From positions 124,001-188,000 of the forward strand of contig NZ_QJRC01000094.1 of assembly GCF_013393325.1 (NCBI RefSeq): a stretch of DNA of 64,000 nucleotides, in the 5' to 3' direction. The translations under genes and the position numbers were made by a program. Below are positions 1-9,141 of this stretch, in pieces. The notes below the pieces were generated by a model. That model did not search any database and was not told the origin of the DNA. It saw nothing but the letters and a program-made list of their open reading frames with translations. The stretch comes from Pseudomonas hunanensis. Its GTDB lineage: Bacteria > Pseudomonadota > Gammaproteobacteria > Pseudomonadales > Pseudomonadaceae. The first letter of the stretch is position 1. Every line of letters begins with the position of its first letter.

Positions 1-1911
1 ACCAATCATGCTACGAATGCGCTGATCGAGCTTGACCCGCAGCACACTGTCAAGCATGCCTGGGCTTGGCGCCTGGGCATGTACATGCAAGCTACGCACA
101 TCGTCACCATCAAGGTCATGAAGCAGCAGGACCTGGTCGATCTCTTCGTCACCCAGCCTGCTGAATGCCCCGCCAAAGCGCCGGAACATGCGGTATCTAT
201 CGGCCCACTGACTCGGTTGCTCGCTCCACAATCGCCAAGCGCCAGCACCATTGTGACGTAGCATCGGCCCGTGGCCGTCGACGGGGCACAGTTGCCACTG
301 ACCGTCGCCAGCCGGCGCCGTCACGCGGTAGTCATACCCGTCCATTTCGATCCAGGCCTACCCATCCAGGCGCCGAATGCCCAATGCGTCCTGGCCGGTG
401 GCCGCAACGGGGGCCTGGCTTTGAAACGGCGTCAAATCGAGTTGCCAGAGTTTGACAGTGCCGTCCTCCAGCCGAGCCGGCAACATGGCATCAACGCACG
501 CGGAGCGCGCCCAAATCCGTCGTGCCACGGCAACCCCCGCAACCGTGGTCGCAAGCACGGCAAGGTCAGTGGCGACATGGGTCAAATGATCGAGTGCCGC
601 TTGGCGATCCCCTTCCTGCCATGCCTCGAAGCCATGGTAGACCTCGCCCAGCAGCTCCCAAGCCGTCACGGCAAGCAGCGCCACGCCAAGGCCCGGCACA
701 AAGAAGCTGGCCAGGTTGAGCAGTGCCCACCCCTCGGCCTCCAGGCGCTCGTCATGCTGGCGCTGAACCTCACGATCAAGCCGTGCCACAGGTACCGCGA
801 TCATCGCTGCATCTTCCTTGATCTGGCGTATACGTGCCTGTGCCAGGCTGTTGAACAACGGTTGCGGGTAAGGGTGCAAACGCGGCTCGAGATCACGGAA
901 TGCCCAAACCGCCAGATCATCGAACAGCGCCATGACCTGAGCGAAAAACGCCTGGCTGTCACGGCGCAGCACGAAGCGGCTGAAGAAACGCTGATAGGCC
1001 TTGTCTCGAAAGCGGCGACCCAGTTCCCGGTTCAATTTGTCGATGCTGTCAAATACGCTCCAAGGTGACACCGGATCCCCAGGCACATAGAGCAATACCC
1101 GGCGCGTGGTATTGAAAAGAACGCCCTGGTCAATTACCTCGAACACGATCACCTGCTCGATAAGGCAACCCAGCAGCTTCAGTTGCCTGGCTTCAACACG
1201 GTCCCCCGCCAGACGCAGCAGCTTGCCATCCGCGCACACAGTCACCATCAGTTTGAGCTCGCTGTCATCCAGCTTTCCCTCCTGCCTGGCTTTATAGGCG
1301 TCCACCAGCATGGCGTAGCGGCTGGTATCCCCAAGCTGAGACTCCACGCGCCTGGCATCACCCGCGGGCTTCAGAATGGAATCCAGGTGACGTTGATAAC
1401 ACGCCCCCAAATCCAGCTCACGGCACAGCGTGGCAAGTTCGATGCTGGTGGGCGGTGCACCCCTGCCCTGACGCGAAACCAGTAGGCGATTACCACGCGG
1501 CTGGCCACCCGCCTGGGCCTGCTCGGCAGTGAAGTTGCGCAGGACCACCTCGAGCAGCGGCTTTTCTTCGTAGACCACTTCGGTAAGGTGCGCGCCAACC
1601 GGCTGACTGTTGATCACAGGTTCCCGACGGCCCTCCAGAAACCTGAGCGCGCGCGCGTTACGAACAATCCCGTAACGCTCGCCAAGGGCTTTTTCCAGGC
1701 CCGCTGCAACGAAACTGTCGATGCTTTCGATGCCCCGCAGCAGCGCATTCACTTGCTCACGACAGCGCAGGCTATTTGCCAATGCCATGCTGATCTCTGG
1801 CAGTTGCTCGGCGGGTGCCTGACGCAACCAGAGTGGCAGGCGCTTGCCGATGATGCCGTCCTGGAAAGCATCGATGGCTGCCTGTGCGCTTGATAGCGGA
1901 GTAGTGTCCAT
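1..1911 (-). pseudogene. Toxin-like/NEL-effector paralogue interrupted by an in-frame amber codon, 3' end beyond the window
   Basis: The reading frame encodes 517 residues to a TAG at 358-360, then stays open in the same frame for another 119 codons to the left edge. The post-stop sequence still matches the intact paralogue at 26749-30930: HNGAGAW here versus HNGAGGW there, each followed by a Glu-Gln-Pro stretch. A hydrophobic segment (FFVPGLGVALLAV) also matches FVPVLGQALLGLT in the paralogue. The N-terminal part resembles the dermonecrotic-toxin-like domain (DUF6543) found in Pseudomonas LRR/NEL effectors. I take ATG at 1911 as start because AAGAGG lies 9 bases upstream; ATG at 1929 and TTG at 1941 are alternatives. 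Any LRR or ligase part would lie outside the window. A sequencing error, suppression of the amber codon, or a truncated but active product cannot be excluded. Confidence 0.8.
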
Positions 1912-1990
1912 TGCCTGAGGCCTCTTCATGAAAAGAGGCAAGGCTAAGCAGCATGCTTTACGTCGGGCGCTAGATAACTAACGCCTGCGG

Positions 1991-4351
1991 TCAGAACAGT
2001 TGTAACTGGCGACCGGTCAAGGTGGCGAAGTCATCGCCAACGAACGGCAGGATGGCATCGGCCACCGGCTGCAACTGCCGGCTGAGGTAGTGTTCGTAGT
2101 CGATCGGCGATTGCAGGTTCTCCATCGGCTCGGGGCCGGCGGTGGTAATGACGTAACTGATCCAGCCACCGCGCTGGTACTGACGGGGGCGGCCGAGGCG
2201 GCTGTTGTACTCATCAGCCTGGCGTGCGGCACGCACATGAGGTGGCACGTTGCGCTGGTAGTCAGCCAGCGGCCGGCGCAGGCGCTTGCGATACACCAGC
2301 AGGTCGTCCAGTTCGCCCGCCAGGGTCTGCTGCACGTAAAGGCGCACATAGTCGCGGTACGGCTGGCCGCGAAAGATTCGCCCATACAGCGCCTGTTGAA
2401 ACTGCTGCGCCAGTGGCGACCAGTCGGTGCGCACCGACTCCAGGCCCTTGTAGACCACATCCTCGCTGCCGTCGGCACGCTGCACCAAGCCGGCATAACG
2501 CTTCTTGCTCCCCTCATCGGCGCCACGAATGGTAGGCATCAGAAACCGCCGATAATGCACCTCGAACTGCAGCTCCAGCGCGCTTTGCAGGTTCATCTGC
2601 TGGCGCAGGTGCTCACGCCACCACTGGTTGACCTGAGCCACCAGTTCGCGGCCGATCTGCGCCGCGGCTGCTTCGTCATGGGCACCTTTGAGCCAGACGA
2701 AGGTGGAGTCGGTGTCACCATAGATGACCTCATAACCCCTGGCCTCGATCAGCGTGCGAGTCTGGCGCATGATCTGGTGACCGCGCATGGTGATCGACGA
2801 GGCCAGGCGCGGGTCGAAGAAACGGCAACCGCTCGACCCCAACACCCCATAAAAGGCATTCATGATGATCTTCAGTGCCTGCGACAGCGGCGCATTGCCC
2901 TCACGCTTGGCCGCTTCCCGGCCCTGCCAGACACGCTCGACAATGGCCGGCAGGCAATGCTGGCTGCGCGAGAAACGCCCACCGCGAAAGCCCTCCACCG
3001 AATGCTCTTCGTCGGGCAAGCGCAGGCCCTCGACCAGCCCAACCGGGTCGATCAGAAAAGTACGGATGATCGACGGGTAGAGGCTCTTGTAGTCCAGCAC
3101 CAGCACCGAGTCGTACAGGCCTGGACGCGAATCCATGACAAAGCCACCGGGGCTGGCTTCATCGGGGCGGCTGCCGAGGTTGGGGGCGACAAAGCCCAAA
3201 CGGTGCATCTGCGGGATGTACAGGTGACAGAAAGCGGCCACCGAACCACCGCTGCGGTCTACCGCCAGCCCGGTGACCGAAGCACGCTCCAGCAGGAACT
3301 CGAGCAGGCGGGTATGGGCGAAGATGCGGGTGACCAGCTCGCAGTCCTTGAGGTTGTAGCGTGCCAGTGCCGGTTTGTCTTCGGCGAAACGGCGGTTGAT
3401 TTCATCCATGCGCTGGTACGGCGTGTCGATGGCCTTGCCTTCTCCGAGCAGGGTCTGCGCAACACTTTCCAGGCTGAACGACGGAAAGCTCCAGGTCGCC
3501 GAGCGCAGTGCTTCGATGCCATCGATCAACAGCCGCCCCGGTGCGTCGGCGAATACATGGCCGCCCCCGGCGTGGCTGCGCAAGGTCATGGGGGCACCGT
3601 TGCGGCCTAATGCCAGCGGTACCTGCAACAGTTTGGCGTGTTCATGCAAAAGGCGCAGGTCGAACTGGATCAGGTTCCAGCCGATGATCGCATCCGGATC
3701 GTGCGTGGCCATCCATTGGTTGAGGCAGTCGAGCAACGCGGCACGGTCATCGCAATAGTGCAGAGCGAAGTCGACGCCATCAGCGTCGCCGTTGGCCGGG
3801 CCAAGCATGTACACCTGACGCTGGCCACACCCTTCCAGGGCAATGCTGTACAACTCTCCCCGTTCGCTGGTCTCGATATCCAGCGACACCAGACGCAGCG
3901 GTGGGCGATAGCCGGGCAAAGGCTTGAGCTGGGCGTCGCAATAAACGCCCTGGGCATTCGGCTGACCGGTGAACTGCACAGGGGCGGTGATGAAGCGCTC
4001 CATCAGATAGCGCTCGGGCGGGCGGATATCGGCCTCGTACACCTCGATACCCGCGCTGCGCAGGCGTTGCTCCAGCTGCATCAGTTGCCGGTGTTGGCGG
4101 CAATACAGGCCAAGCACCGGGCGCTGGTCGAAGCCCTTCAGCCGCAGCGGCTTAAGCTGAACGCCAGGCTCCTTGGACAGCAGAACACGGGCATGCTCAG
4201 CCTGCGCCTGGGGGATGAACGCCACCGACTCTTGGGGCGCCAGGCGCAGCTGCCGCGGCCCCTGATCGGTGGCCAGCCAGAACTCCACGCAAGTGCCTTC
4301 GGGCGTGTCATGCCAATGCCGGGTCAGGACAAAGCCCTGCTGCAACTCCAC
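1991..4351 (-). CDS. polB: DNA polymerase II (family B)
   Basis: Repair and translesion DNA polymerase with 3'-5' proofreading, 786 residues, close to the E. coli enzyme. The exonuclease motif LDIET lies near residue 156 and YNLKDCE is the third exonuclease motif. The polymerase palm motifs are DYKSLYPSII near 420, KIIMNAFYGVLGS, and YGDTDS near 540 holding the catalytic aspartates. The start is GTG at 4351 with AGAGG (4360-4364) 8 bases upstream. The gene lies 66 bases downstream of a same-strand MFS gene. Directly against its Shine-Dalgarno sequence sits a perfect inverted repeat (4365-4389). E. coli polB is under LexA control; I could not find a convincing LexA box here. Confidence 0.97.
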   Translation of the reverse strand: MELQQGFVLTRHWHDTPEGTCVEFWLATDQGPRQLRLAPQESVAFIPQAQAEHARVLLSKEPGVQLKPLRLKGFDQRPVLGLYCRQHRQLMQLEQRLRSAGIEVYEADIRPPERYLMERFITAPVQFTGQPNAQGVYCDAQLKPLPGYRPPLRLVSLDIETSERGELYSIALEGCGQRQVYMLGPANGDADGVDFALHYCDDRAALLDCLNQWMATHDPDAIIGWNLIQFDLRLLHEHAKLLQVPLALGRNGAPMTLRSHAGGGHVFADAPGRLLIDGIEALRSATWSFPSFSLESVAQTLLGEGKAIDTPYQRMDEINRRFAEDKPALARYNLKDCELVTRIFAHTRLLEFLLERASVTGLAVDRSGGSVAAFCHLYIPQMHRLGFVAPNLGSRPDEASPGGFVMDSRPGLYDSVLVLDYKSLYPSIIRTFLIDPVGLVEGLRLPDEEHSVEGFRGGRFSRSQHCLPAIVERVWQGREAAKREGNAPLSQALKIIMNAFYGVLGSSGCRFFDPRLASSITMRGHQIMRQTRTLIEARGYEVIYGDTDSTFVWLKGAHDEAAAAQIGRELVAQVNQWWREHLRQQMNLQSALELQFEVHYRRFLMPTIRGADEGSKKRYAGLVQRADGSEDVVYKGLESVRTDWSPLAQQFQQALYGRIFRGQPYRDYVRLYVQQTLAGELDDLLVYRKRLRRPLADYQRNVPPHVRAARQADEYNSRLGRPRQYQRGGWISYVITTAGPEPMENLQSPIDYEHYLSRQLQPVADAILPFVGDDFATLTGRQLQLF

Positions 4352-4364
4352 TGCGTCGACCTCT

Positions 4365-4389
4365 GAATCATCTGTAGATGAGATGATTC
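4365..4389. promoter_or_regulatory. Perfect nested inverted repeat abutting the polB ribosome-binding site
   Basis: GAATCATC at 4365-4372 and GATGATTC at 4382-4389 are perfect 8-base arms around 9 bases. Inside lies a second perfect repeat, TCATCT-GT-AGATGA, at 4368-4381. On the polB strand the last arm ends one base before the AGAGG Shine-Dalgarno sequence. It could be an operator, an RNA hairpin affecting polB translation, or a weak terminator of the preceding MFS gene, although it has no U-tract. Confidence 0.5.
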
Positions 4390-4417
4390 TACCTTTGTCG
4401 TGCCTGGGGTGAGTGTT

Positions 4418-5608
4418 TTAGCGCCTTCCTGGCACAAACCCGCTGCGCCGCCCGGCCCAGCTCAACAGCCAGGCCAGCGCGATCAGGCCCAGTACCACCG
4501 CGCCAAACCCTTCCACTCCTGGGCCGCTCAACAGCAAGCCGCCAATGATCCCGCCCAGGGCAATGGCGCTGTTCCACACCGTCACCAGCATCGACTGCGC
4601 CACATCCCCGCCTTCGCCCGCCGCATCGGCGCAAGCGGTCTGCAACAGAGTCGGCGCACCGCCGTAGGTCACGCCCCACAAAGCGATGCTCAGGTACATC
4701 AGCCACGACGACGCCTGCCCCAAAGCCAACGTAGCCAGGGCAAAACCCGCCAGGCTCAATAGCACCAGCGTGCGCAGATGCCGGTCGACCAGCAACCCCA
4801 CCAGGCCAATCCCGGCCAGGGCAGACAGGCCAAACACCATCAACACTGGGCCAATGTCCGTCGCCATGCCAGCCGCCGCCAGTAGTGGCACGATATAGGT
4901 GTAGAGAATGTTATGGCCAAGGATCCAGCTGAGGATCACCAGCAGCACGAGCATCACCCCCGGTGTGCGCAGCACCTGCATGGCCGCTGGACGCTTGCCG
5001 GCGGTGTGCCCAGGGTAGTCCGGCACCGACCGCAATACCCACACCACCAACAGCAACGCCACCAGCGTGACCACCACGAACGTCGCGCGCCAGCCCAGCC
5101 CCGCACCTAGCCAGGTGGCAATCGGCAAGCCAAGCGACAGGGCAATCGGCTGGCCGAGCATGGCCAAAGCCATGGCTCGCCCCTGCTGTGCCACCGGCAC
5201 CATGCGCCGCGCGTGACCGGCGATCAAACCCCAAGCCAGCCCGGCTGCAGCGCCGGTAAAAAAGCGCAGCACCGAGGTCAGGCTGTTGGAATTCGACACG
5301 GCCGTCAGCCCGTTGAACAGTACGAAACCGACGATCGCCAGCAACAACGCCCGGCGCCGATACCAGCCTTGGGTCAAGGTCACCAGTGGAATGGCGGTCA
5401 GCAACGAGCCCAGGGCATAGGCCGTCACCCATTGCCCGGCCATGGCCTGGCTGATGTGCATACCCTCGGCGATCTGGTCGAGCAGGCCGGCCGGCAGGGT
5501 TTCGCTGAGGATGGCGATGAAGCCGGTCATGGCCAGCGCCAGCAGCCCGCTGAGCGGCAAGCGTTCGTTACTGGTTGCCAGCAACGATGCGGAAGGTGTT
5601 TGGGACAT
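4418..5608 (-). CDS. MFS exporter of the AraJ/SotB-like DHA1 group
   Basis: Predicted inner-membrane drug/proton or sugar efflux permease of 396 residues with about twelve hydrophobic segments. The N-terminal half has the typical first helix ending TLPAGLL and an RRR-containing loop between helices 2 and 3. ATG at 5608 is chosen because the sequence upstream of it is not membrane-like and AAGG lies 9 bases before it. The gene is divergent from a LysR regulator starting at 5728, a common arrangement in which the regulator controls the pump. Substrate cannot be told from the sequence. polB follows on the same strand. Confidence 0.85.
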   Translation of the reverse strand: MSQTPSASLLATSNERLPLSGLLALAMTGFIAILSETLPAGLLDQIAEGMHISQAMAGQWVTAYALGSLLTAIPLVTLTQGWYRRRALLLAIVGFVLFNGLTAVSNSNSLTSVLRFFTGAAAGLAWGLIAGHARRMVPVAQQGRAMALAMLGQPIALSLGLPIATWLGAGLGWRATFVVVTLVALLLVVWVLRSVPDYPGHTAGKRPAAMQVLRTPGVMLVLLVILSWILGHNILYTYIVPLLAAAGMATDIGPVLMVFGLSALAGIGLVGLLVDRHLRTLVLLSLAGFALATLALGQASSWLMYLSIALWGVTYGGAPTLLQTACADAAGEGGDVAQSMLVTVWNSAIALGGIIGGLLLSGPGVEGFGAVVLGLIALAWLLSWAGRRSGFVPGRR

Positions 5609-5727
5609 GTGCTTTTGCCTTGCGTAGGAAAACGAGAGGAACAGTCTGCAAGACCCACGCATTACGGAAAAAGACGGTTACAATGCCACTCACCCAGGAC
5701 ACCAATGTCCGCAATCAGGTATGCAGC

Positions 5728-6624
5728 ATGGACAGCCTCAGCGGCTTCGTGGTCTTCAATCGAGTGGCCGAAACCCGCAGCTTTGTCGCCGCGGGCCAGT
5801 CACTGGGGATCAGTGCCTCGGCAGTCGGCAAGCGCGTGGCGCGCCTGGAAAACCGCTTGGGCGTACGCCTGTTCCACCGCAGCACACGCAGCATCACCCT
5901 CACCGCCGAGGGCACGTTGTTCCTTGACCGCAGCCGGCGCATCCTCGCCGAAATCGAGGCGACCGAGCAGGAACTGTCGCAAGCCAGCGAAACCCCGCGC
6001 GGGCGCCTGCGGGTGAGCATGCCGCAGGTGACCGGGCTGGTGATGCCGGCACTGGCCGAGTTCATGGCGCTGTACCCGCAAGTGGAACTGGACCTGGACT
6101 TCTCCGACCGCATGGTGGATATCGTCGGCGAAGGCTTCGATGTGGTCATGCGCGGCGGGCAGCCGGTGGATTCACGGCTCAATGCCAAGTTCCTGGGGCA
6201 CTTCCAGCACCGCCTGGTGGCCTCGCCCGACTACCTGCGCGAACGCGGCACACCCCTGCACCCACGCGAGCTGGCCACGCACACCTGCCTGCACTACCGC
6301 TTCCCCAGCAACGGCAAACTGGAAACCTGGCCGCTGCGCCAGGAGCACCCCGAGCACGCCTACGACATCCCCATTTCGATGGTTTGCAACCATGTCGAGA
6401 CACGCGTCTGCTTTGCCGTGAACCACCGCGGCATCACCTGCCTGCCGGACTTCACCGTAGGCCGTGAACTGGGCAACGGTTCGCTGGTCAGCGTACTCGA
6501 CGATTTCATGGAACAGCGCGGCAGCTTCTACCTGCTGTGGCCGTCCGGGCGGCATATGCCGCCGAAGCTGCGGGTGTTCATCGATTTCATGCTCGAGCGG
6601 GTGTTCAACCGTACAGGTAGTTGA
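5728..6624 (+). CDS. LysR-family transcriptional regulator
   Basis: Regulator of 298 residues with an N-terminal winged helix-turn-helix (VAETRSFVAAGQSLGISASA region, recognition helix ending in VGKRVARLE) and a LysR effector-binding domain (motifs RGRLRVSMP and FDVVMRGG). The start at 5728 gives the standard LysR N-terminus MDSLSGFVVF with CAGG 8 bases upstream. It belongs to the CrgA/DmlR-like subgroup by general look. The 120-base gap to the divergent MFS gene probably holds both promoters and the LysR binding site. Its 3' end overlaps the convergent LysR gene by 20 bases. Confidence 0.93.
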   Translation: MDSLSGFVVFNRVAETRSFVAAGQSLGISASAVGKRVARLENRLGVRLFHRSTRSITLTAEGTLFLDRSRRILAEIEATEQELSQASETPRGRLRVSMPQVTGLVMPALAEFMALYPQVELDLDFSDRMVDIVGEGFDVVMRGGQPVDSRLNAKFLGHFQHRLVASPDYLRERGTPLHPRELATHTCLHYRFPSNGKLETWPLRQEHPEHAYDIPISMVCNHVETRVCFAVNHRGITCLPDFTVGRELGNGSLVSVLDDFMEQRGSFYLLWPSGRHMPPKLRVFIDFMLERVFNRTGS

Positions 6625-7525
6625 TGTCCTTGTAGGCCAGCGGCGCTACCTGGCCGAGCAGGAAGTCGCGCAGCTTGTGCATCTGCCGCGCTTTTGGGCT
6701 GGCCTTGAGCCAGGTCATGTAATAACCGTCGCCCGTGGCCACCGCATGCTTGAATGGTGTGACCAAGCGCCCGGCCGCCAGGTCGGCACTGGCCAGCACC
6801 AGGTCGACCACTGAAATGCCCAGGCCCTGCTGAGCGGCCGAAATGCCCTGGTCGAGGGTATCGAACACCTGCCCCTGGTCAATGCTGATGTCCAGCGCAT
6901 CCATGCGCGCCAACCAACGCCGCCAGTCACGGCGGTCGGGGGACGGGTGGAGGAACTCGCATCGGGTCAGGTCGGACAGTTGCGGTTGTGCCTGCGCCAT
7001 GTAATTGGGGTGGCATACCGGAATCAGCCATTCATCGAACAGCTTGAAGCTCTCGATATCGGCGGGAAAGCGCCCATTGGCCAGAAGAATGGCGCAGTCG
7101 TAGGGCTCGGAATAGAAGTCCACGCTGTCGATGTCCATCCACACGCTGGACAGCTGCACACTGCAGTTGTCCTCGATTTTCTTGAACGCATCCAGCGCCC
7201 GCAGCAGCCAACGTACGGTGAGCGTGGATGGGGCCTTGAGGCGCAAGCCATAGCGGTCCTGGCGCAGCAACGCGCAGGCATTTTCGATGATCTTGAAACC
7301 CACTTTCAGCTCTTGCGCCAGCAGGCGGCCGTGCTCGGTCAGGCTCAGTTTAGGGCCGCGACGTTCGAACAGGTCACAGCCGAACATGGCTTCGAGCGTC
7401 TTGATGTGGTGGCTGACCGCACCCTGGGTCAGGGCCAGCTCTTCAGCTGCACGGGTGAAGGAGCCATAGCGAGAGGCCACCTCGAAGGCACGCAGCGCGT
7501 GCAAGGCCTGAATCCGTTCCGACAT
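6605..7525 (-). CDS. GcvA-like LysR-family regulator
   Basis: Regulator of 306 residues. The N-terminus (LHALRAFEVASRYGSFTRAA) and the HTH ending TQGAVSHHIKTLE are typical of the GcvA/AmpR-type LysR subgroup, followed by the effector domain (PSTLTVRWLL). ATG at 7525 opens toward a 160-base gap shared with the divergent YqcI/YcgG-family gene, so it is the likely regulator of the 7686-10224 gene set. The gap contains GACTAATAGTAGGTC-like AT-rich sequence and an inverted repeat (7605-7645). The final 20 bases overlap the end of the other LysR gene. Confidence 0.93.
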   Translation of the reverse strand: MSERIQALHALRAFEVASRYGSFTRAAEELALTQGAVSHHIKTLEAMFGCDLFERRGPKLSLTEHGRLLAQELKVGFKIIENACALLRQDRYGLRLKAPSTLTVRWLLRALDAFKKIEDNCSVQLSSVWMDIDSVDFYSEPYDCAILLANGRFPADIESFKLFDEWLIPVCHPNYMAQAQPQLSDLTRCEFLHPSPDRRDWRRWLARMDALDISIDQGQVFDTLDQGISAAQQGLGISVVDLVLASADLAAGRLVTPFKHAVATGDGYYMTWLKASPKARQMHKLRDFLLGQVAPLAYKDINYLYG

Positions 7526-7604
7526 GGCGACGTCCCGAGCATGAGTGAGACTAATAGTAGGTCATAGTTCCACGCGTTTTACAACGTCAGAAGCGTCTCG
7601 GAAA

Positions 7605-7645
7605 ATGCAGGTAAATAACAAACATAACCAAGATCCTGCCTGCAT
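7605..7645. promoter_or_regulatory. Inverted repeat in the LysR/YqcI intergenic region
   Basis: ATGCAGG (7605-7611) and CCTGCAT (7639-7645) are perfect 7-base arms around 27 AT-rich bases, ending about 40 bases before the YqcI/YcgG start codon. It could be an operator for the divergent LysR protein or a leader hairpin. The long spacer makes this uncertain. Confidence 0.3.
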
Positions 7646-7685
7646 GTGACTGGAACGTTCACTTAAATCAACGCCTGGGGAAATC

Positions 7686-8474
7686 ATGTTTACGGGATAT
7701 GGAAATTGCTATCGCCTGGATGCGCTAGAGCTAGCCGCGGAACATGGTCCTAACATGCAACACTGGACGTACAAAACCATAGAACACTTTCGCAGTGTTC
7801 TCGCCAACCCCGAATTTCCCTGCTTGTTCGGCCGCAAGGCGGTAAACGGCGAAACCTGTCACATTCTGTTCGCCCGCGCCGAGCAACTCGCCGATGACAT
7901 CGCGCAGGGCCTGGCCGACTATGTGCGCACCGTCGCACAAATCACCGCCAAGCAGCGCATCGGCAGCCCTTTGGTGGTGTTTCTCGAAACGCCAGCCGGC
8001 AGCAACCTCGCCGAGCAGCAAGCGTTGGCCTGGAAGGTGCTGCGCGGGGTGCATGCACGCGACCCACACCCTTGGCCACAGGGCATTCCGACCGACCCTG
8101 ACGATTCGGGCTGGTCGTTCTGCTATGCCGGCATGCCGCTGTTCATCAACATGAACTTCCCCGGCCATCAGCAAATGAAAAGCCGCAACCTCGGCCAGCA
8201 CGTCACGTTCGTCATCAACCCACGGGCGAACTTCGACGAAGTGGCCAACGCCAGTACCGAGAGTGGCAAGCGAATCCGCGAGCGCATTCGCGAGCGCGTG
8301 CACCATTACAACGACGGCGTCGTCCCCGACACCCTTGGCGCTTTCGGCGACGCCGACAACTTCGAGTGGAAGCAGTATCAACTGCAGGAGGCAGGCTCGC
8401 TCAATCCAGCGCGCTGCCCGTTCCACGCCCATGCCGCACACCTGGCGACACCCGACATACTGATCGAGAACTGA
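7686..8474 (+). CDS. YqcI/YcgG family protein
   Basis: Protein of 262 residues carrying the hallmarks of the YqcI/YcgG family (PF08892): an N-terminal FPCLFGRKA segment, a central region with WSFCYAGMPLFINMNFPGH, and a C-terminal CPFHAHAAH histidine cluster. From memory, characterised members such as DcsA are haem-dependent enzymes that hydroxylate guanidine nitrogen of arginine; whether this member does so is inference. The Shine-Dalgarno sequence GGGGA precedes ATG at 7686. A LysE-type exporter begins 2 bases after its stop, implying an operon in which the product or a toxic intermediate is exported. No arginine-modifying partner genes are adjacent. Confidence 0.85.
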   Translation: MFTGYGNCYRLDALELAAEHGPNMQHWTYKTIEHFRSVLANPEFPCLFGRKAVNGETCHILFARAEQLADDIAQGLADYVRTVAQITAKQRIGSPLVVFLETPAGSNLAEQQALAWKVLRGVHARDPHPWPQGIPTDPDDSGWSFCYAGMPLFINMNFPGHQQMKSRNLGQHVTFVINPRANFDEVANASTESGKRIRERIRERVHHYNDGVVPDTLGAFGDADNFEWKQYQLQEAGSLNPARCPFHAHAAHLATPDILIEN

Positions 8475-8476
8475 CC

Positions 8477-9103
8477 GTGAATACCGCACTCACCGCCACT
8501 TATGCCCTCACCGTCCTGCTCCTTATCGCCACCCCCGGGCCGGTGGTGGCACTGATCGTCAACACGGCCGCTGCCTCCGGCTCACGCAAGGCCATGTTCA
8601 CCGCTGTCGGCACCAACTGGGCGTCACTGGTGCTGATCGGCGCCGCCGCCTGGATCATCCTCACCAGCGCCGCCATCGACAAGGCATGGCTCAGTACCAT
8701 GAGCCTGCTGGGCTGCCTGTTCATTGGCTACATCGCCGTGGGCACGCTGAGGGACGCCCTGCAGGCACCAACCCAGGAGGCGGCGAGCGAGGCCCCAAAG
8801 GCCGGGCGTGGCGGGCTGCTACAAGGTTTCATGGTGGGTATCTCCAACCCCAAGGACATCATTTTCTTCATCGCTTTCTTCCCCCAGTTCATCCAGATCA
8901 CCGAGTCGTTCGGCAAGAGCATGGTGGTGCTGTCATTGCTGTGGGTGGCCATCGATTTCGCCGTGCTCAGCCTGTACATCTTCGCCATCGGCAAGATCGC
9001 CTCGCAGCGCAGCAACCGCGTCATCAGCCTGGCCTCGGGCGTCGCCCTGCTGCTGATCGCCGCCGGTGGCCTGCTGTACAACCTCAAGGAGCTGGCGGCC
9101 TGA
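8477..9103 (+). CDS. LysE/RhtB-family amino-acid exporter
   Basis: Inner-membrane exporter of 208 residues with about six hydrophobic segments. The N-terminal LLIATPGPVVALI matches the ATPGP signature of the family, and GFMVGISNPKDIIFFIAFFPQF is the second conserved loop. GTG at 8477 is the start, 2 bases after the stop of the YqcI/YcgG gene, so translation is probably coupled. Family substrates are amino acids or their derivatives. Placement suggests it exports an amino-acid product of the upstream enzyme. Confidence 0.93.
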   Translation: MNTALTATYALTVLLLIATPGPVVALIVNTAAASGSRKAMFTAVGTNWASLVLIGAAAWIILTSAAIDKAWLSTMSLLGCLFIGYIAVGTLRDALQAPTQEAASEAPKAGRGGLLQGFMVGISNPKDIIFFIAFFPQFIQITESFGKSMVVLSLLWVAIDFAVLSLYIFAIGKIASQRSNRVISLASGVALLLIAAGGLLYNLKELAA

Positions 9104-9141
9104 ACGTGAAACGCAGCACCCGAACAACCGGAGGAGAGAGC

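Noticed and set aside
6..251. 81-residue minus-strand frame at the left edge
   Set aside because: It is in another frame than the continuing effector sequence and has low-complexity, cysteine-rich composition typical of a shadow frame.
340..380. A frameshift as the cause of the early end of the left-edge effector gene
   Set aside because: Reading through the TAG without changing frame restores the homologous sequence, so a substitution in one codon explains it better than an insertion or deletion.
2090..3610. 506-residue plus-strand frame opposite polB
   Set aside because: It lies entirely antisense to a gene with all polymerase motifs; long antisense frames are expected in GC-rich DNA.
4352..4417. 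LexA (SOS) box upstream of polB
   Set aside because: The CTGT and ACAG-like triplets around the palindrome do not have the spacing of the Pseudomonas LexA consensus.
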